Origin: Tamarix chinensis
Taxonomy: Eukaryota > Streptophyta > Magnoliopsida > Caryophyllales > Tamaricaceae
Assembly (NCBI GenBank): GCA_030549775.1
Contig: CM060177.1
Location: forward strand, 94,112,236-94,176,235
DNA: 64,000 nucleotides
Reading direction: 5' to 3'
The notes below the pieces were generated by a model. It saw only the letters and a program-made list of their open reading frames with translations, ran no database searches and had not been told where the DNA came from. Of this stretch, positions 35,866 to 48,371 are shown piece after piece (positions within the stretch are counted from its first letter, which is position 1; the number at the start of each line of letters is the position of its first letter). The position numbers and the translations under genes were made by a program.

Positions 35866-38800
35866 CCTATGTTAATCGTGTCACTTTAACTTCTCTTGCA
35901 CTCAATCTTCCTCACTTGCATTCCCCATGCATAAAGGTGACTTTAGACCTACACACCATCACCTCCCTCGTCCTTTAGTTGATTGATTGGTTTTCATAAC
36001 TTCATTTAAACCAAAATACACTCAACCACCTTATCCTTTATCATTCAAGTGTTGAACAAGCTACCTCTCCCCCCTCCTGTGGCTGCAGATTTTAGGTTCC
36101 TCAATTCCCTATCTATACCCCATTTGTCTTACTTTGTTTTCATTCAGTATTTCTCTCATATTCTCCTCTTGGTTGCTCCTCCCTTTCTCTTTATTTTGGT
36201 TATTTTTGCTAAGTGTTATTAAGCTTTGTTGAGCATATAACCAAGACCCGTCCTCCTCTCTTTATCCTTATTCGCTTGTTATCACTTCTACACTTCCTTC
36301 TATCTAACCTTTATTTATTTTTAAATAAGCAAAGAATGTTATATTTTTAGTTAAATTGTGACGTTGTCGTCATTTGTCTTCTCCTCTTATGTATCCATCT
36401 TTCAAAGGTGTTGATATTCTTTTAGAGGTTCTCTGTGTTATTTTACTATTTATGCTTGGAAAGAGGTAACCCATATGCTGCTACTAAATATATAAAAATC
36501 ACGTGATGGCATGTTTAAAGTTTCTTATGTTACGCTTAAGTGTAATTTATGCTTTCTTTTAATCTCATAAAAAAAAAGTATACATGCATCATGTATTCTT
36601 ATTAATTTATCAAAGTGTGACCATATATTTTTATGCAAGGGTATGTTAATTTTATGTATTTTAAATATATGCATGATAGCACATTAAAATAGGGTTGCTT
36701 GTGTTAAAATAATTATACATGATGGCGGTTTTATGTACTAAACGAGCTTAATTGTGTTTTAGATGCAAAATGGTATTTTTTGTCGCTCCTGAAAATTTAT
36801 AGAATTGCTATTTTATATTACTGTACCTATTTTAATATTATTTAGTCATACCATGAATTTCGCTTAATTCTAATAACAATTGGTATTAAAGTGGGAAACT
36901 ATTGAGCAAATAACATATAATGGCATTTTGGTCGTTTATGACTTATTATGCTTCAAGGTGTGAATAATTGGAATAAGACGACCTTAATGGATTTATAGGT
37001 TGACCTTAGAGTTAACTTTGATTTTGGTTTGGATTGTTGACCTTACGATTGACTTGAATAATTGAAATAAAATAAAAAATGGTTAAAAATGAAATTGGAA
37101 TTATTGTGCATTATGTGATATTTTATGATTACCTTATTAAGATATTAATACTTAAAGTGGAAGACCTCGAGATTTGAGAATGGTTCCTCTTTAGGGTTAG
37201 CTACCCTAGAGACGAGGTAGGAGCCATCGATTTGGTTTGGTGGTTTCGTCGAATGCCTCGGCATTTCGGCTAAGACCCTAGTCAACTCTATGGGTGACCT
37301 ACGGGCCATATAGGGGGTATCGATGCTTAATGATTATGTGTCCTAGGATGGGAGGATATTGCGCTGCTTTGTTGCACCAATATGACCGGAGCACTTTTAT
37401 GTCTTTGGGTTACAAGTTGGAAGGATACCGTGTTGCTTTGGTGCGACGGTATGACCGATGTACTTTTATGCCGCCGGGTTATTATTATATCCCCTCGAGT
37501 AATTAAAATATAAATAATTATTGTATAAGGATCTAAATGGATTGTTGTGATCTATCGATTTGGTAGTTGCCTCTGCGCACCACTTGGTTTTGGTATGTTG
37601 GTTTGATAGTTGCATTCGTGCACTATTTGGATTTGGTGTATTGGTTGGCAATTGTCTCGGTGATTTCCTTATCATGTTATAAGTGGAATAGATGTGGTTA
37701 TCGTGAAATGCCTTAATTATGGTTTGGTGTTTTACTTTTTGTGGAACACCCTCGGTATAATTAGATTAATGAAATAGTTGTAATATGGTTAAGTTTGATG
37801 TGATGAACATGTGGCATATGGTATGATATGAGTTACGGTATGAATGTGACACTTCTCTATGGTATGTACTATTTAACATGTTATGACATGATACTTTGTG
37901 TTACCTTCTATGTGCTCCATGTGATATTTACATGCTTAGTATTTTATATTGGTTTACTCGGTACCGTTGTATTGATGTGTTCCGTTTTATGGTACCCTGC
38001 CTATTTAATGGACAGTATTTACCTTACAGGAGTACTTTGAGGGTACAACTTGATGGCTTTTGGTAGGGGTTGAGAGTTAGGACTATCTGGTATCCATTCC
38101 ATCATCTTTTGATTTGGATATCTTTTGGACTCTTATGTCCCCTTATGTATTTATTTCCTTTATCAATTGTAACTCTTTTATTTAATCTTGTGTTATCAGA
38201 ACAATTTAATATTATAATGAAACATTTCTCTTCTTCTTATCCATTGTTATTCTTAATTTAAGTGGATAAACATTTTAGCCTTAACACTTAGTATAGGAAA
38301 AGTAGAGGAACCAGACTTATACTAAGTGTGGCGGTAACACCCTACATTTTTTTTATTGGCTTAGCTTCCGCAATCAACTATTTTTAAAGATATTTTCAAG
38401 TGCTAAAAATTGGGGTGTTACAAAAAGTGCCGAAACCTCCATCACTAACGACAAATTATGCCGACACCCCCTCAATCAACGGCAGATTATGCCGAATCCG
38501 TGAGGCCAACTTCCCTCCTTGCCTACGGCAGGCCACGCCATATGCATGCCTTAATGAACGGCACTTTGTGGCGTTCCCCTATACCAAGCAAGGGTATCTT
38601 GTGTTGTTGCCGCCTTAAATATTTAATTTTTTTGATCTAATTTAAATTATTTGTAAATAAAAATAATTTATTTCAATATCTATCGTAAATATATGTACAT
38701 AATATATAAATTATATATAGATAAGAATCGTTTTCTTTACAAATAACGTTAAATTCTTATTACTTTACTATTGCGAATATTTTCAAATCAAATTATTGTA

Positions 38801-39500
38801 TAGAATACGTGGTTTTTATCAAACCAGGGCGCAAATTTGTTATTATCATAAATGTAGGATGCGACGTAGGTATATGTATAATTATTATAGTTTATTTTCA
38901 AATCAAGTATGTGTATAATTAATAAATTATTGTAGTTTCTATTCGAATCCTTATATATAAACGAACAACTTATCGTTTTTATTCTTCAACTTATCGTTTT
39001 TATTCTTCAACTTATCGTTTTTATTCTTCAGAGTAGAAATTATTTGTTGAATCTTTAGAAAAAAATTTACAATATTTTTTAAACACTCAAAATGAATAAT
39101 TAATTTGAAAGTTCTTTAAACTGCAAAGAGTTTGGAACTTCAACAAGGTACGATGAGTTCGGAAGTCCGATGGATTATGAAGATGGGGTCACAACCCCAT
39201 CGTACTATGATGATAAATTTATAATATCTATAAGCTATGAATACACAGAAGATATACAAATGGATTATCTCAATATTAATTAGAACTTAGACGAATAAGT
39301 AAATTTTATTTTTTTAGTATTGTAAATTGTGGCGTCGAATTTGGTTTGATAAAATTAATACTTTTTTATTATATTATTATGGTAAACTATTTTTTTTAGG
39401 ATATGGATAATACATATTTTACGACTCAAAATTATCGGAGATTTTTTATAACAGAACAAATATTTTATGATCGATAAGAACTTGTGATATGGGTTAAAAA

Positions 39501-41283
39501 ATGGGTATAACTCATAAGATGATTTTGATTATCAAATGTTCTAGAAAAGGGAATGGTATAGGGGCAGGTAAAGTTTCGATAAGATGTAAAAGAAGTGGAA
39601 CGTACATCCATACTAGACCTACAGATACGAAAGGTGCACGTAATACATGTTCTAAAAAGAATAATTGTCATTTTTTTATTGGTGTTGAAAATAATAATGG
39701 TAGATGGCAAGTGGTAGTTAGTAATGGGACACACAATCACGAATTGGTAAATTATGACCAAGGGCATGCTGTCCTTGGTAAGTTGACAGAAAATAAAATT
39801 CAATTTTTTGATGAACTTATCACAGCTAACATAAAGTCAAGGTAAATTATACCGCTTCTTCAAAAATAATTTGAAGGAAATGTAAATATAATAAGGCATA
39901 TTTATAATGCTCGACAAAATATTAGGTCCAAAGAAATAAACGGTCAAATAATGTTACAACATGTTATGAGTATACTGGTTGAGAATCATTATTTTCAGTG
40001 GCAAGTTGAAGTGAGCCAGAATCAAATGTAATGAGTAAGCATTTATTTGTACATCCCGTATTTGTTAATATTTTACGTGCATTTCTTTTTATTTTACAAA
40101 TGGATTACACGTATAAGACAAATAGATATAGAATGTCCTTACTTGACATTATTGGACTAATACCAACACAATTGAATTTCAACATTGCATGTATATACAT
40201 GTCATCTGAGAAGGAAGAAAATTATTTTTGGGTACTTGAGAGATTGAAGACCTTAATAGATCCATGTATGCTTCCAAGTTCCAACCACCATTATTACCAA
40301 CCAAGAACTTGCTCTTTTTTTCAATTGTAGAACATATTTTTTCGACTTCAAAACTTTTCAACTATATGTTTCATGTTAATAAGAACGTGGAGGAAAGGTG
40401 TAAGAAAGTCTCTGGCCTTTTATTGTTTGCACGTGATTTTATGTCACGATGAAAAAATGTGATAGATGTCACGGATGAACAAAAATACCAGGAACGACTA
40501 TTGTCATTGGAGGAAGATTACAGAAATATGTCAAGCCTAAGATTACAGAAATATGTCAAGCCTAATTTTGTATCTAAAGACAAATTGGTTGTAACCATAT
40601 AAACATAAAATCATTGTCACATTCTTTGGTGACGTGTTTCATATTCATCATATTATAATGAATAGGTATTATATATATTTTATCTCCTAGTATAGTCGCT
40701 TTTACTTTTTTTATGGTGATCAAGTCATGTACTATTTTTTTATCATCATGATAGAAGGTGCTTATGGATCTTTAAAGAGAATTTTAGAGACATCACAAGA
40801 CAGCTTCAATACAGTGCACAAACAAATACACGTGTTCCTAGAATTGCAACATAATGAGATAAAAGCATCGTTGGAGAGGTATCGGTTCAATACTCCTCAT
40901 TTTTCTACAAGTGTCATTTGTGCCAATTTGAGAGGTCGTGTTACTTTATATGCAATAGAGTTGGTCAACAAAGAGTATTAGAGACTTGATTATGTAGGTG
41001 TCGATGATGATTTATGCAGATGTTACATGCGTCTTATTCACAGTATACCATGTACACATGAGATTAAGACGTACATTCATAACTACATGTCAATCCCCCT
41101 GTCGGTTATTCATCCGTTTTGGAAGAAACTCGACATAGATGAGCCGATTAATCCAGTAACACCCCAAGAACCATTATACGTTGCATCTCATTTACTTCAT
41201 ATTTCCGTGGAATCTATTATGAGTCAGCCACAGGCAATACAAAATCAGTTGCCCAAAAAGATATTTAATATTGCAGTGCCCTA
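39501..41283 (+). pseudogene. MULE transposase, copy A (decayed)
   Basis: N-terminal part KMILIIKCSRKGNGIGAGKV and GRWQVVVSNGTHNHELVN resembles the DNA-binding region of MULE/FAR1-type transposases. The catalytic region follows at 40,100-40,270 (MDYTYKTNRYRMSLLDIIGL, EENYFWVLERLKTLIDP). The second Asp block (TDRKLAL in copy B) is out of frame here. C-terminal pieces are EIKASLERYRFNTPHFSTSV and the SWIM-like CYMRLIHSIPCTHEIKTYIH. A 25-bp local duplication near 40,520-40,565 and several stops break the frame. Confidence 0.85.
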
Positions 41284-41489
41284 GAGAACACCTCTCCATG
41301 AACCACTGGTACGACATCATAGGGTTCTCCCAAGGAATTCCACCAGAAGGGAACAATCTAATTGGGAGTGTACAGAACAACAATTTTGTAGTCGTTCAAG
41401 ATCAACACAACGTCGGGGTCGAGGACGACAATCAGCATTTATAACATCAGGCCAATTACAATTTCCATATGTGACTCGGATGAATCAAC

Positions 41490-42160
41490 ATATAGTTACT
41501 TATATTAGTAGCTAGTGTAATGTGTTAGGAGATGAGAACTGTGGTTTCAGAGCACTGGCTTCTATTATGCTAGGAAATTAAGAACGGTGGGTTTAAATTT
41601 GTATTGACTTATATCACGAGATATTGGTAAGATGACAGTTGTCCGATAATGTGTTCGTATATGATAGTGTTGATCAAGTTCTTAATACTACTGCCCACTA
41701 GGAAGGGTCAACTCCAATGACACACTGGATGGAAATGCCCGATATTGGTCATGTCACTGCAACCCGTTATTGTGTGTTATTCGCATATTACTCATTGAAT
41801 GTGTGCAATTCATTCTTACCTTTAGTGGCATAATACGAAATTCAAGGTCCTGACAATGAAGTCACTATATGTTTCTTACAAGACATAAGTCACTACATAT
41901 CGGTGAGCATTGAGTTTTATGAAGTTTTTTTCTATTTCAATATTATATGAATGGCTAACATAATATTTTTGTGTTTGGCAGGTATATCTTTTAGAAAATT
42001 TTCCGCTCCCACTGTTACATGCAAATTGGAATAGATATCGTGATAGCAGCATTTTAACATGGAATACCCTATATTCTTCATGATTCCAAGAATGGCGTGC
42101 ATTGATACATGATGGCACATAAGAGCCACATCCTCTATCTTCGGACTTAACTTTAATTTA
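41490..42160 (+). pseudogene. OTU-type protease domain downstream of MULE transposase, copy A
   Basis: Plus-strand pieces read VLGDENCGFRALASIMLG, with the OTU catalytic Asp/Cys box, then SDNVFVYDSVDQVLNTT, GHVTATRYCVLFAYYSLNVC, and after a short intron or gap VYLLENFPLPLLHANWNRYR. The block SHYISV carries the expected catalytic His. OTU domains are cysteine deubiquitinases. Here the domain follows the transposase in the same orientation, as a second part of the same element. Several stops make it inactive. Confidence 0.75.
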
Positions 42161-43940
42161 GAATTGTTGTATTTTTTTCTTAGTTTATTTGTCTTTACAT
42201 CCTTTGAAACATATTTTAATAATTTTTTTGAGCTTTGTGTTTATTTTCTTGTTATCTTTTTATGGTAGCTTAAATATCTGACCTATGGTAATCGAATATA
42301 TTTGTACGTTATTTAACTTAAGTATCTCGGTGTTCAATGTGGATCAAATAATACTATTTTAAAAACGTATGGTAAAATAAAAATAACACCTGATATTAGT
42401 TGTAACAAGCATATTTTAATCGGAGTACATAACAATACGATAATACATCAATGTCATTGCAAATGCCCACGCCCAAATAGAGTAACTCCTAAATCACGCA
42501 CAAGGGTTTCAATACATGTAACTAGCTGCTGATAATTTTGAGTTAACTCTCCCCTCCAATACAATCGATAAATAGTTTTATATTCTTTGTTCAGACGTTT
42601 TTTGGTTGGAATTTGATGATCAACATTCGGATGCTCTGCCAAATATTCTTCTGTCGTTGCCAATACATACCTACGAGTTCTAAGAGCATACCAATCCATA
42701 TAGTCGTGAGCTACATCCTATGGGTACTGAGCCGGTGGTTCAAAAACATCCGGAGCCAATATGTGTTCATGTCTCAAGAACCATTGGCTAAGCATATGTG
42801 TATAGTAAACTTTGTACTTCTTAAGAGAAGGATCTTTGTATGTGTTTCTAGTGGGCTTGATAGGCTCCTAAGGGATCACCTGTGCATATCTGAATTACCG
42901 TGTCACTTTATCTAGCATATATGGTTCAAATTTCTCCAAACAATATAAACAACCGTAATAGAATACCATACGACAATCTCTAAATGGATCAGCTACTATG
43001 TACGGATCCCAAACGACCTCTCACAAAAAAACTAAACTAAATACAAACATCACTAACATAATATATTAAACATATATAGTAATAATATAATGTTTTGAGC
43101 ATACATTTGATGCAGGCATAAGATCAATATTTGCTCGAAAGTAATCGAGCGTCTCCAATTTATTGTCAAATTTATGTCCATAAAACCACCTCATACTACG
43201 AGGATGGTCTGGATCATACCTATATCGTTTAACTCCAAACCCCGTAAAGTATTCATATATCTACATCTGTTATAATATTCAGTTGTTAGAATCATAACTA
43301 ATATAGAGTATGTAATATATGTATATATATGATAATTATAAAATTGCTTGTAATAGAGTGACACATCCTGACATTTGAGCAGAGTTAGCTGTAGAAACCA
43401 CACCAAGTCGTCGATATAGAAAAGCAAGTGTGGATGCACCCCATGCATAAATTTCAACACAGCTAAGACCTTAAAGAAAAATGTTATAGTATGATTAACT
43501 TTATCAACTGATTTATCGACAAACAACGATAGGCCAATCAACAATAATATATACCTGATCGCTTTTCCTCATCCCCTACCTAGTATGATTCACAAACTTC
43601 TTGTAGCCATTTAAATGGAAGCCCGCCCTTTTGAGTGACTTCATTCACTTGCATTTCCTCCATCCCAAACAAGGCACCCATTGCACCAATCAATTGCCAA
43701 CACGTGTCCGCTGTCATCTCCAAATGTAATTGATGACCATAAACTTGTAGCTCTAATATACGATGTACATCTAAAAGGGTGATTGTCGTCTCATTCCATG
43801 GCATATGAAAGCTATTGGTGTTTGGTTGACATCTATCAATAAATGCTAAAATAAGTGGCACGTTTGCATGCTCAAATATGCAAGATGGAAGGTGTGATAA
43901 TCCTGTTTGTCGTATTAGAGCGAACATCCTTTCACTGATG

Positions 43941-44494
43941 CTTTCAAGAAAAAATTAAAAAACCTCCTGCCTCGTGTGGATCCTGAGGTAACCACGATCC
44001 TAAAAATAAAAGAAACAAATGTAATGAATATGTATGATTTGTTACATATAAAATAAGAATTAAGAAATAATAAATATAATAAACTTGCCTTTCATAACCA
44101 TAAATCTAAAGATATGTGACTGCCAAAGCCTGGAATCAAATTAGGGATTATTGGACCTCCGAGATATGGTCTAAGAAAATAACATTCATTTTTTAGTTGT
44201 ATACTTTGTTCATCACGCTTTCAAGAAAACTTTTAAAAACCTTCTACCTCGTGTGGATTCCGAGACAACCACGATCCTGAAAATAAAAGAAACAAATGTA
44301 ATGAATATATATGATTGGTTACATATAACATAAGAATTAAGAAATAATGAATATGATAAATTTGCCTTTCCTAACCATAAATCTAAAGCTATGTGATTGT
44401 CAAGGTTTGAAATCAAATTAGGGGTTATCGGACCTCCGGGACATGGCCTAAGTAAGCACCATTCATTCTTCAGTTGTATACTTTGTCCATCTTT
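43941..44494. repeat. 277-bp tandem duplication inside the PMD gene of copy A
   Basis: Units start at 43,941 and 44,218 (both CTTTCAAGAA), and both contain AATAAAAGAAACAAATGTAA and AACCATAAATCTAAAG. They duplicate an exon end, an intron and an exon start of the PMD gene. The units have diverged by roughly a tenth. Copy B has a single unit at about 52,765-53,045. Confidence 0.85.
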
Positions 44495-44779
44495 ACTAGC
44501 ACTATCAGCATCCCTATCATTATCATCATCTCTATCATCATCGCCCTCCTCGTCCTCCACCTCCTCCTCTTCATCACCACCACCACCACCATCATTACGT
44601 ACATAAGTTGATGACGATGCTTGATCAGTAATGTGGGGTAATGATGCTGACAAATCTAATGATAATCTAGAGCCACCAACAATAGGTGTGTGAACTGAGG
44701 ATGATGGTACTCTCATCGTAGGCTATGTCGGTGAGATAAGAAAATCTATATATTATGTAGATAATGGAAAACCTTCAGA

Positions 44780-44890
44780 CCCGAAATCTCTGATCTCTGA
44801 ACCTCCGACCCTCAAACCTCCAAACCGCAAACCTCCTACCCTCGAACTTGCATATCCTCCGAACCTCCGAACCTCAAAATGCCAACATCG
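44780..44890. repeat. ACCTCCGAACC-type minisatellite, copy A
   Basis: Short tandem units such as CGACCCTCAAACCTCCAAAC. On the minus strand they encode a Gly-rich stretch. Much longer in copy B (53,320-53,600). Confidence 0.7.
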
Positions 44891-45173
44891 GTCATAAATG
44901 ATAGACGACCTGCATAGTCTGCAAATGTTGGTAATTTAGGAGCTTAATGACTAGACTTTGATTGTTCGGAAACTTCTGCATATTATTGTTGTTCCGACTC
45001 TTCTTTCGGTTCTTGTTCGCCATCTTTTTTACATCGTCGTAATCCTCTGGTAATACTCTTTTTAAAATTTCTCAAACGAGACATCGGAGCAGGTTGCTCA
45101 GCAGTAGTTCTATTACGTCGTGAAGAAGCAGTAATAGGACGATCCTCACCTCTATCTACTACTCTATCTTTTC

Positions 45174-45871
45174 TAGTACTGTTCACGGTTCGAATATCCG
45201 ATATTTCATATATTTGATTGTAGGATATTCAAAATTCTGGATATGTAAAAATAATATTTGATATTTGATTTGAAACTTCGGATATCCAAAAGATCAGATA
45301 TTCAAATTTTTAGATTGGGTATCAAATATAACTGATATTATTCGAATAACATTTCAAATATAAAAAAAACCACCAAATCACAAATATATTTGATATTATC
45401 CGATTTATTGAGCACATATCCGATTCACTCAGCAAATATCCGACTTACTCAACAAATATCTTATGTTAAAACTAAAATAAGAAAGGAGTGTGTGGAGTCT
45501 ATTAGCACACAAAGTGTTTTTATTTTTATTTTTTATAAATATACAAAAAAGGATTATATTAAAAATATAATTTCAACTAAATTAAAATTTGCCTTAAATA
45601 ATAAATAAAGTAAGTAAAAATTATATACACATACACATCTAAATTTATTTATATACAATTATATATAAAATAAAAAATTATAAATAATTTTCTTTGGATC
45701 GGATATTATTTGTATTTGTCGGATTAGATATTTGGTTTGTTTGACTTTTCGTTGACCGATTCATATATTTGATTTGAAAAAAATATCGAATCGGTTATTT
45801 ACTTTTTTTAGATCGGATCGCTTCAAATATCGGATCAAATAAGTAGATATCGGATAACATGAATAACCCTA
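45174..45871. mobile_element. hAT MITE, GGATATC family, inserted in the PMD first exon of copy A
   Basis: Starts TAGTACTGTTCACGG and ends TGAATAACCCTA. Its interior is very similar to the 31,170-31,898 copy. Flanks ATCTTTTC and GTCTTGTA are a degenerate 8-bp duplication. Copy B has the uninterrupted site (near 56,800-56,815). Confidence 0.85.
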
Positions 45872-46809
45872 GTCTTGTATGCGACTCATCTGGATGTCAA
45901 TAATAAAACTAAGTTAGTTAAACTTAAGTATATGAATTAAAGGCAATAAGTCATCATATAAATAAAACCTAAATATATATGTGATAGTAATGTAATTATT
46001 AAATATCAACACATATTATTATAGCGAAAGAGATATATATACCCAACCTTATAACTAAAATACAATATCTTAAACTAATCCTCTACTTTATTAATTAAAT
46101 ACATTAGCAATATTTTTATTAATTACTAGTAAGAGTTTATTATGATACTTAATTATGGTATCTTATAAAACCAATATCCTGATATATTTTTTCAATAATC
46201 CAACCAAATTTATCTAAATATATTCCATAAAAATTAGCAAAAAAATAAATCTAATATAAATATAAACATATTTAATATATTATAAATAAATTTAATAAAA
46301 AAACTAATCTAATATATCATCTTATCAATATAAGTAAAAACATTCACCAATAACCCCAATCACATAATAATATTTAACATATTTAATGAAGATATAAATA
46401 AATCTAATAAATATTAAATCATATATAAATAATACAATAACATAATTAACAGAGTATTAACAAATCTAAAAATATAACGAACAAATTTGTCCAAATTAAC
46501 CGTAATTAAAAAAATATAACTAAAAAATATAATTAATAAACTTTAATTATTTTATATAATTACATATCCTAAAAATAACTGAAAACCCTAGAATACAAAG
46601 AAAATTTATCAAACCTATATTTAATTAAAATATTAGAGTATAATTAACAGAGTATAATAGATCTAAAAATATATAAAATAAATTTAATTGAATTAACTAT
46701 AATTAAAAAATATAATTGATATAAATATAATTAATAAACATCATTAAAAATATAATTAATACAAATGCAATTAACAAACCCTAAACCAAAGACTATTACT
46801 CCGAACAAA

Positions 46810-46925
46810 GCCCAAGCCATACCACCGGCAAAAATTGCCGAAGCCAAAGCACCCCCACCGGCAGAGATTGCCGAAGCCAAAGCACACCCACCGGCAGATA
46901 TTTGAAGCCCAAGCCCCCCCATCGA
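46810..46925. repeat. CACCGGCA..TTGCCGAAGCCAAAGCA subterminal tandem repeat of MULE A
   Basis: About three degenerate units of roughly 35-40 bp, each with CACCGGCAGAGATTGCCGAA and GCCAAAGCAC. An open frame across it is only a by-product. Confidence 0.75.
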
Positions 46926-46970
46926 TATAAATTGACGTTCCCCCATATCGCTCATTTTTTTTTCTATGCT

Positions 46971-47502
46971 AGATCTATAATTAAAAAAACAAAATTTCAT
47001 GAGAAATTTTAAAAAAAAAATTATAAGATTTACAATATAATTTTTATCTATAATTAAAAAAAAGAATTTTATAAACTAGATCTACAATATAAGTTACATG
47101 TGCAACTGAAAAAAATAAAAATTTAAACTCACAGATTTATAATTAAATAAAAAAATTTAAACAAATAATTTTAATTAAACTCATACATTTACAATCTAAA
47201 GTGAGCATATTTTTATAGTAGAAAAAAAATTGTTAACCAAAAAAAATTTAATTTCTTACCTCATCAGGGAAGTGAGGGTTGTTGGAATATTGCAGAAGAG
47301 AAGAGAGAAGGGAGACGGAAGAGAAAGAGACTAGAAAAAATAGAAGTGTCGATAAAGGGAATGAGGGTTGGATGGTAGGATATGGAAAAAAAATATTTTC
47401 TATATAGTAAATATCCTTTTTTAATATAACAGCTACGTTTGTTATTTATCAAAAAAAATTTACTCGATGGAAAATAAGGTTACGGATATACTTTTGTTTA
47501 CC
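46971..47502. other. Junction between MULE copies A and B
   Basis: AT-rich, with poly-A runs and a purine-rich block at 47,270-47,390. It may still belong to copy A. No gene recognised. Confidence 0.4.
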
Positions 47503-48371
47503 AGCCAGTTTTGCCGATCATTCTCTTAACCCACCGGCAATGTTTGTCATTCCCTTCCCCTATCCAGCAGCAACTTTGGCCGTTCCTCCTAGCTTCGACT
47601 GTTTATACCGTTTTCCTCCACCTCGACAGTTTGTATAATTACCTCTCTCCTGCGCCAAAATTTATTGTTATTTGCCCCCAATAATTTGAGTTATTCGCCA
47701 CTAGTATCCTGTCGACAGAAATCTATGGTCGGACATATTATAAGAAATGATAGTCCATTGTTTAAGGAAAAGAAAATTTTCTATTAGAATAATTGATATC
47801 GTTGTTTCAATTTGTAGAGTTGAAATCATATATATATAAAGGAACAACTTCTTTATTTTCATTCTTCACAATTAAGCATATGTTTCAACATAAAATTTTC
47901 ATTGAAAGGGAGAAGTTTTTGTTAAATCTTTTAGTACAATAATGTATTATTATTTTTAAATACTTATAGTAAATAATAAATTTAAAAGTTCTTCAAATTA
48001 TGATGAATTTAAAACTCCAATGAGCTATGACGAATTTGGAACTCTGATGAATTATGAAGATAGATTTACAACTCCAATATACTACGATGATAGATTTATA
48101 ATACCAACAATCTATTGATACACATAAGAAATACAAATAAAATCTCCAAATTGTAACTATAATTTACACTAAGAGGTATACTTTTTTTATTATAAATTAT
48201 GTTGATGAATTTATTATGATAAAATTAATAATATCTTTATATATTATTATGGTAAACTATTTTTTTAGGGTATGGATAATTCATGTTTTACGATCGAAAA
48301 CTATGAAGAGAATTTTTAAAATAGAATAAATATTTTATAATCGTGAATAACCTGCAACATGGGTCAAACAA

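Larger units (their letters stand above)
33314..38422 (-). mobile_element. LTR-like element of the TGTAACACCCC family, with a LINE inside
   Basis: Begins TGTAATATCTC and ends GGGGTGTTACA, so it has TG..CA ends with extended inverted symmetry, and a perfect 5-bp duplication AAAAG (33,309-33,313 and 38,423-38,427). The minus-strand 5' part (CACACTTAGTATAAGTCTGG region near 38,300) matches the plus-strand copy starting at 62,636. Without the LINE it is about 3.3 kb and has no retroviral-type genes, so a long solo LTR or a non-autonomous element is likely. Confidence 0.75.
42454..45890 (-). pseudogene. Plant mobile domain (PMD) gene of MULE A, multi-exon, decayed
   Basis: Read on the minus strand. 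The first exon begins MSRIQD at about 45,888 and is cut by a MITE; it continues as a basic segment (SRRNRTTAEQPAPMSRLRNF, 45,050-45,120). Next come a Gly-rich repeat, an acidic exon with LLRPCPGGPITPNLISNLDN (44,380-44,716), the PMD core FIDRCQPNTNSFHMPWNETT (43,780-43,840), then GLPFKWLQEVCESY. The C-terminal exon has VLATTEEYLAEHPNVD and ends at 42,454. PMD proteins in plants are linked to transposons and silencing. Stops and a 277-bp internal duplication suggest it is dead. Confidence 0.78.
33257..46970. mobile_element. Composite Mutator-like element A (transposase-OTU plus convergent PMD gene)
   Basis: Holds a plus-strand MULE transposase and OTU domain facing a minus-strand PMD gene, with GCCG- and CCCC-rich subterminal blocks on both sides (around 33,270-33,310 joined to 38,428-38,600; and 46,840-46,960). 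The left end is guessed from GGCAGAATTGCTC at 33,257, which resembles the inverted right end of copy B. The right end is uncertain by several hundred bp. Nested in it are an LTR-like element, a LINE and a MITE. Confidence 0.6.

Noticed and set aside
44397..44606. Ser/Pro-rich plus-strand frame
   Set aside because: Antisense shadow of the acidic (Asp/Glu) exon of the PMD gene.
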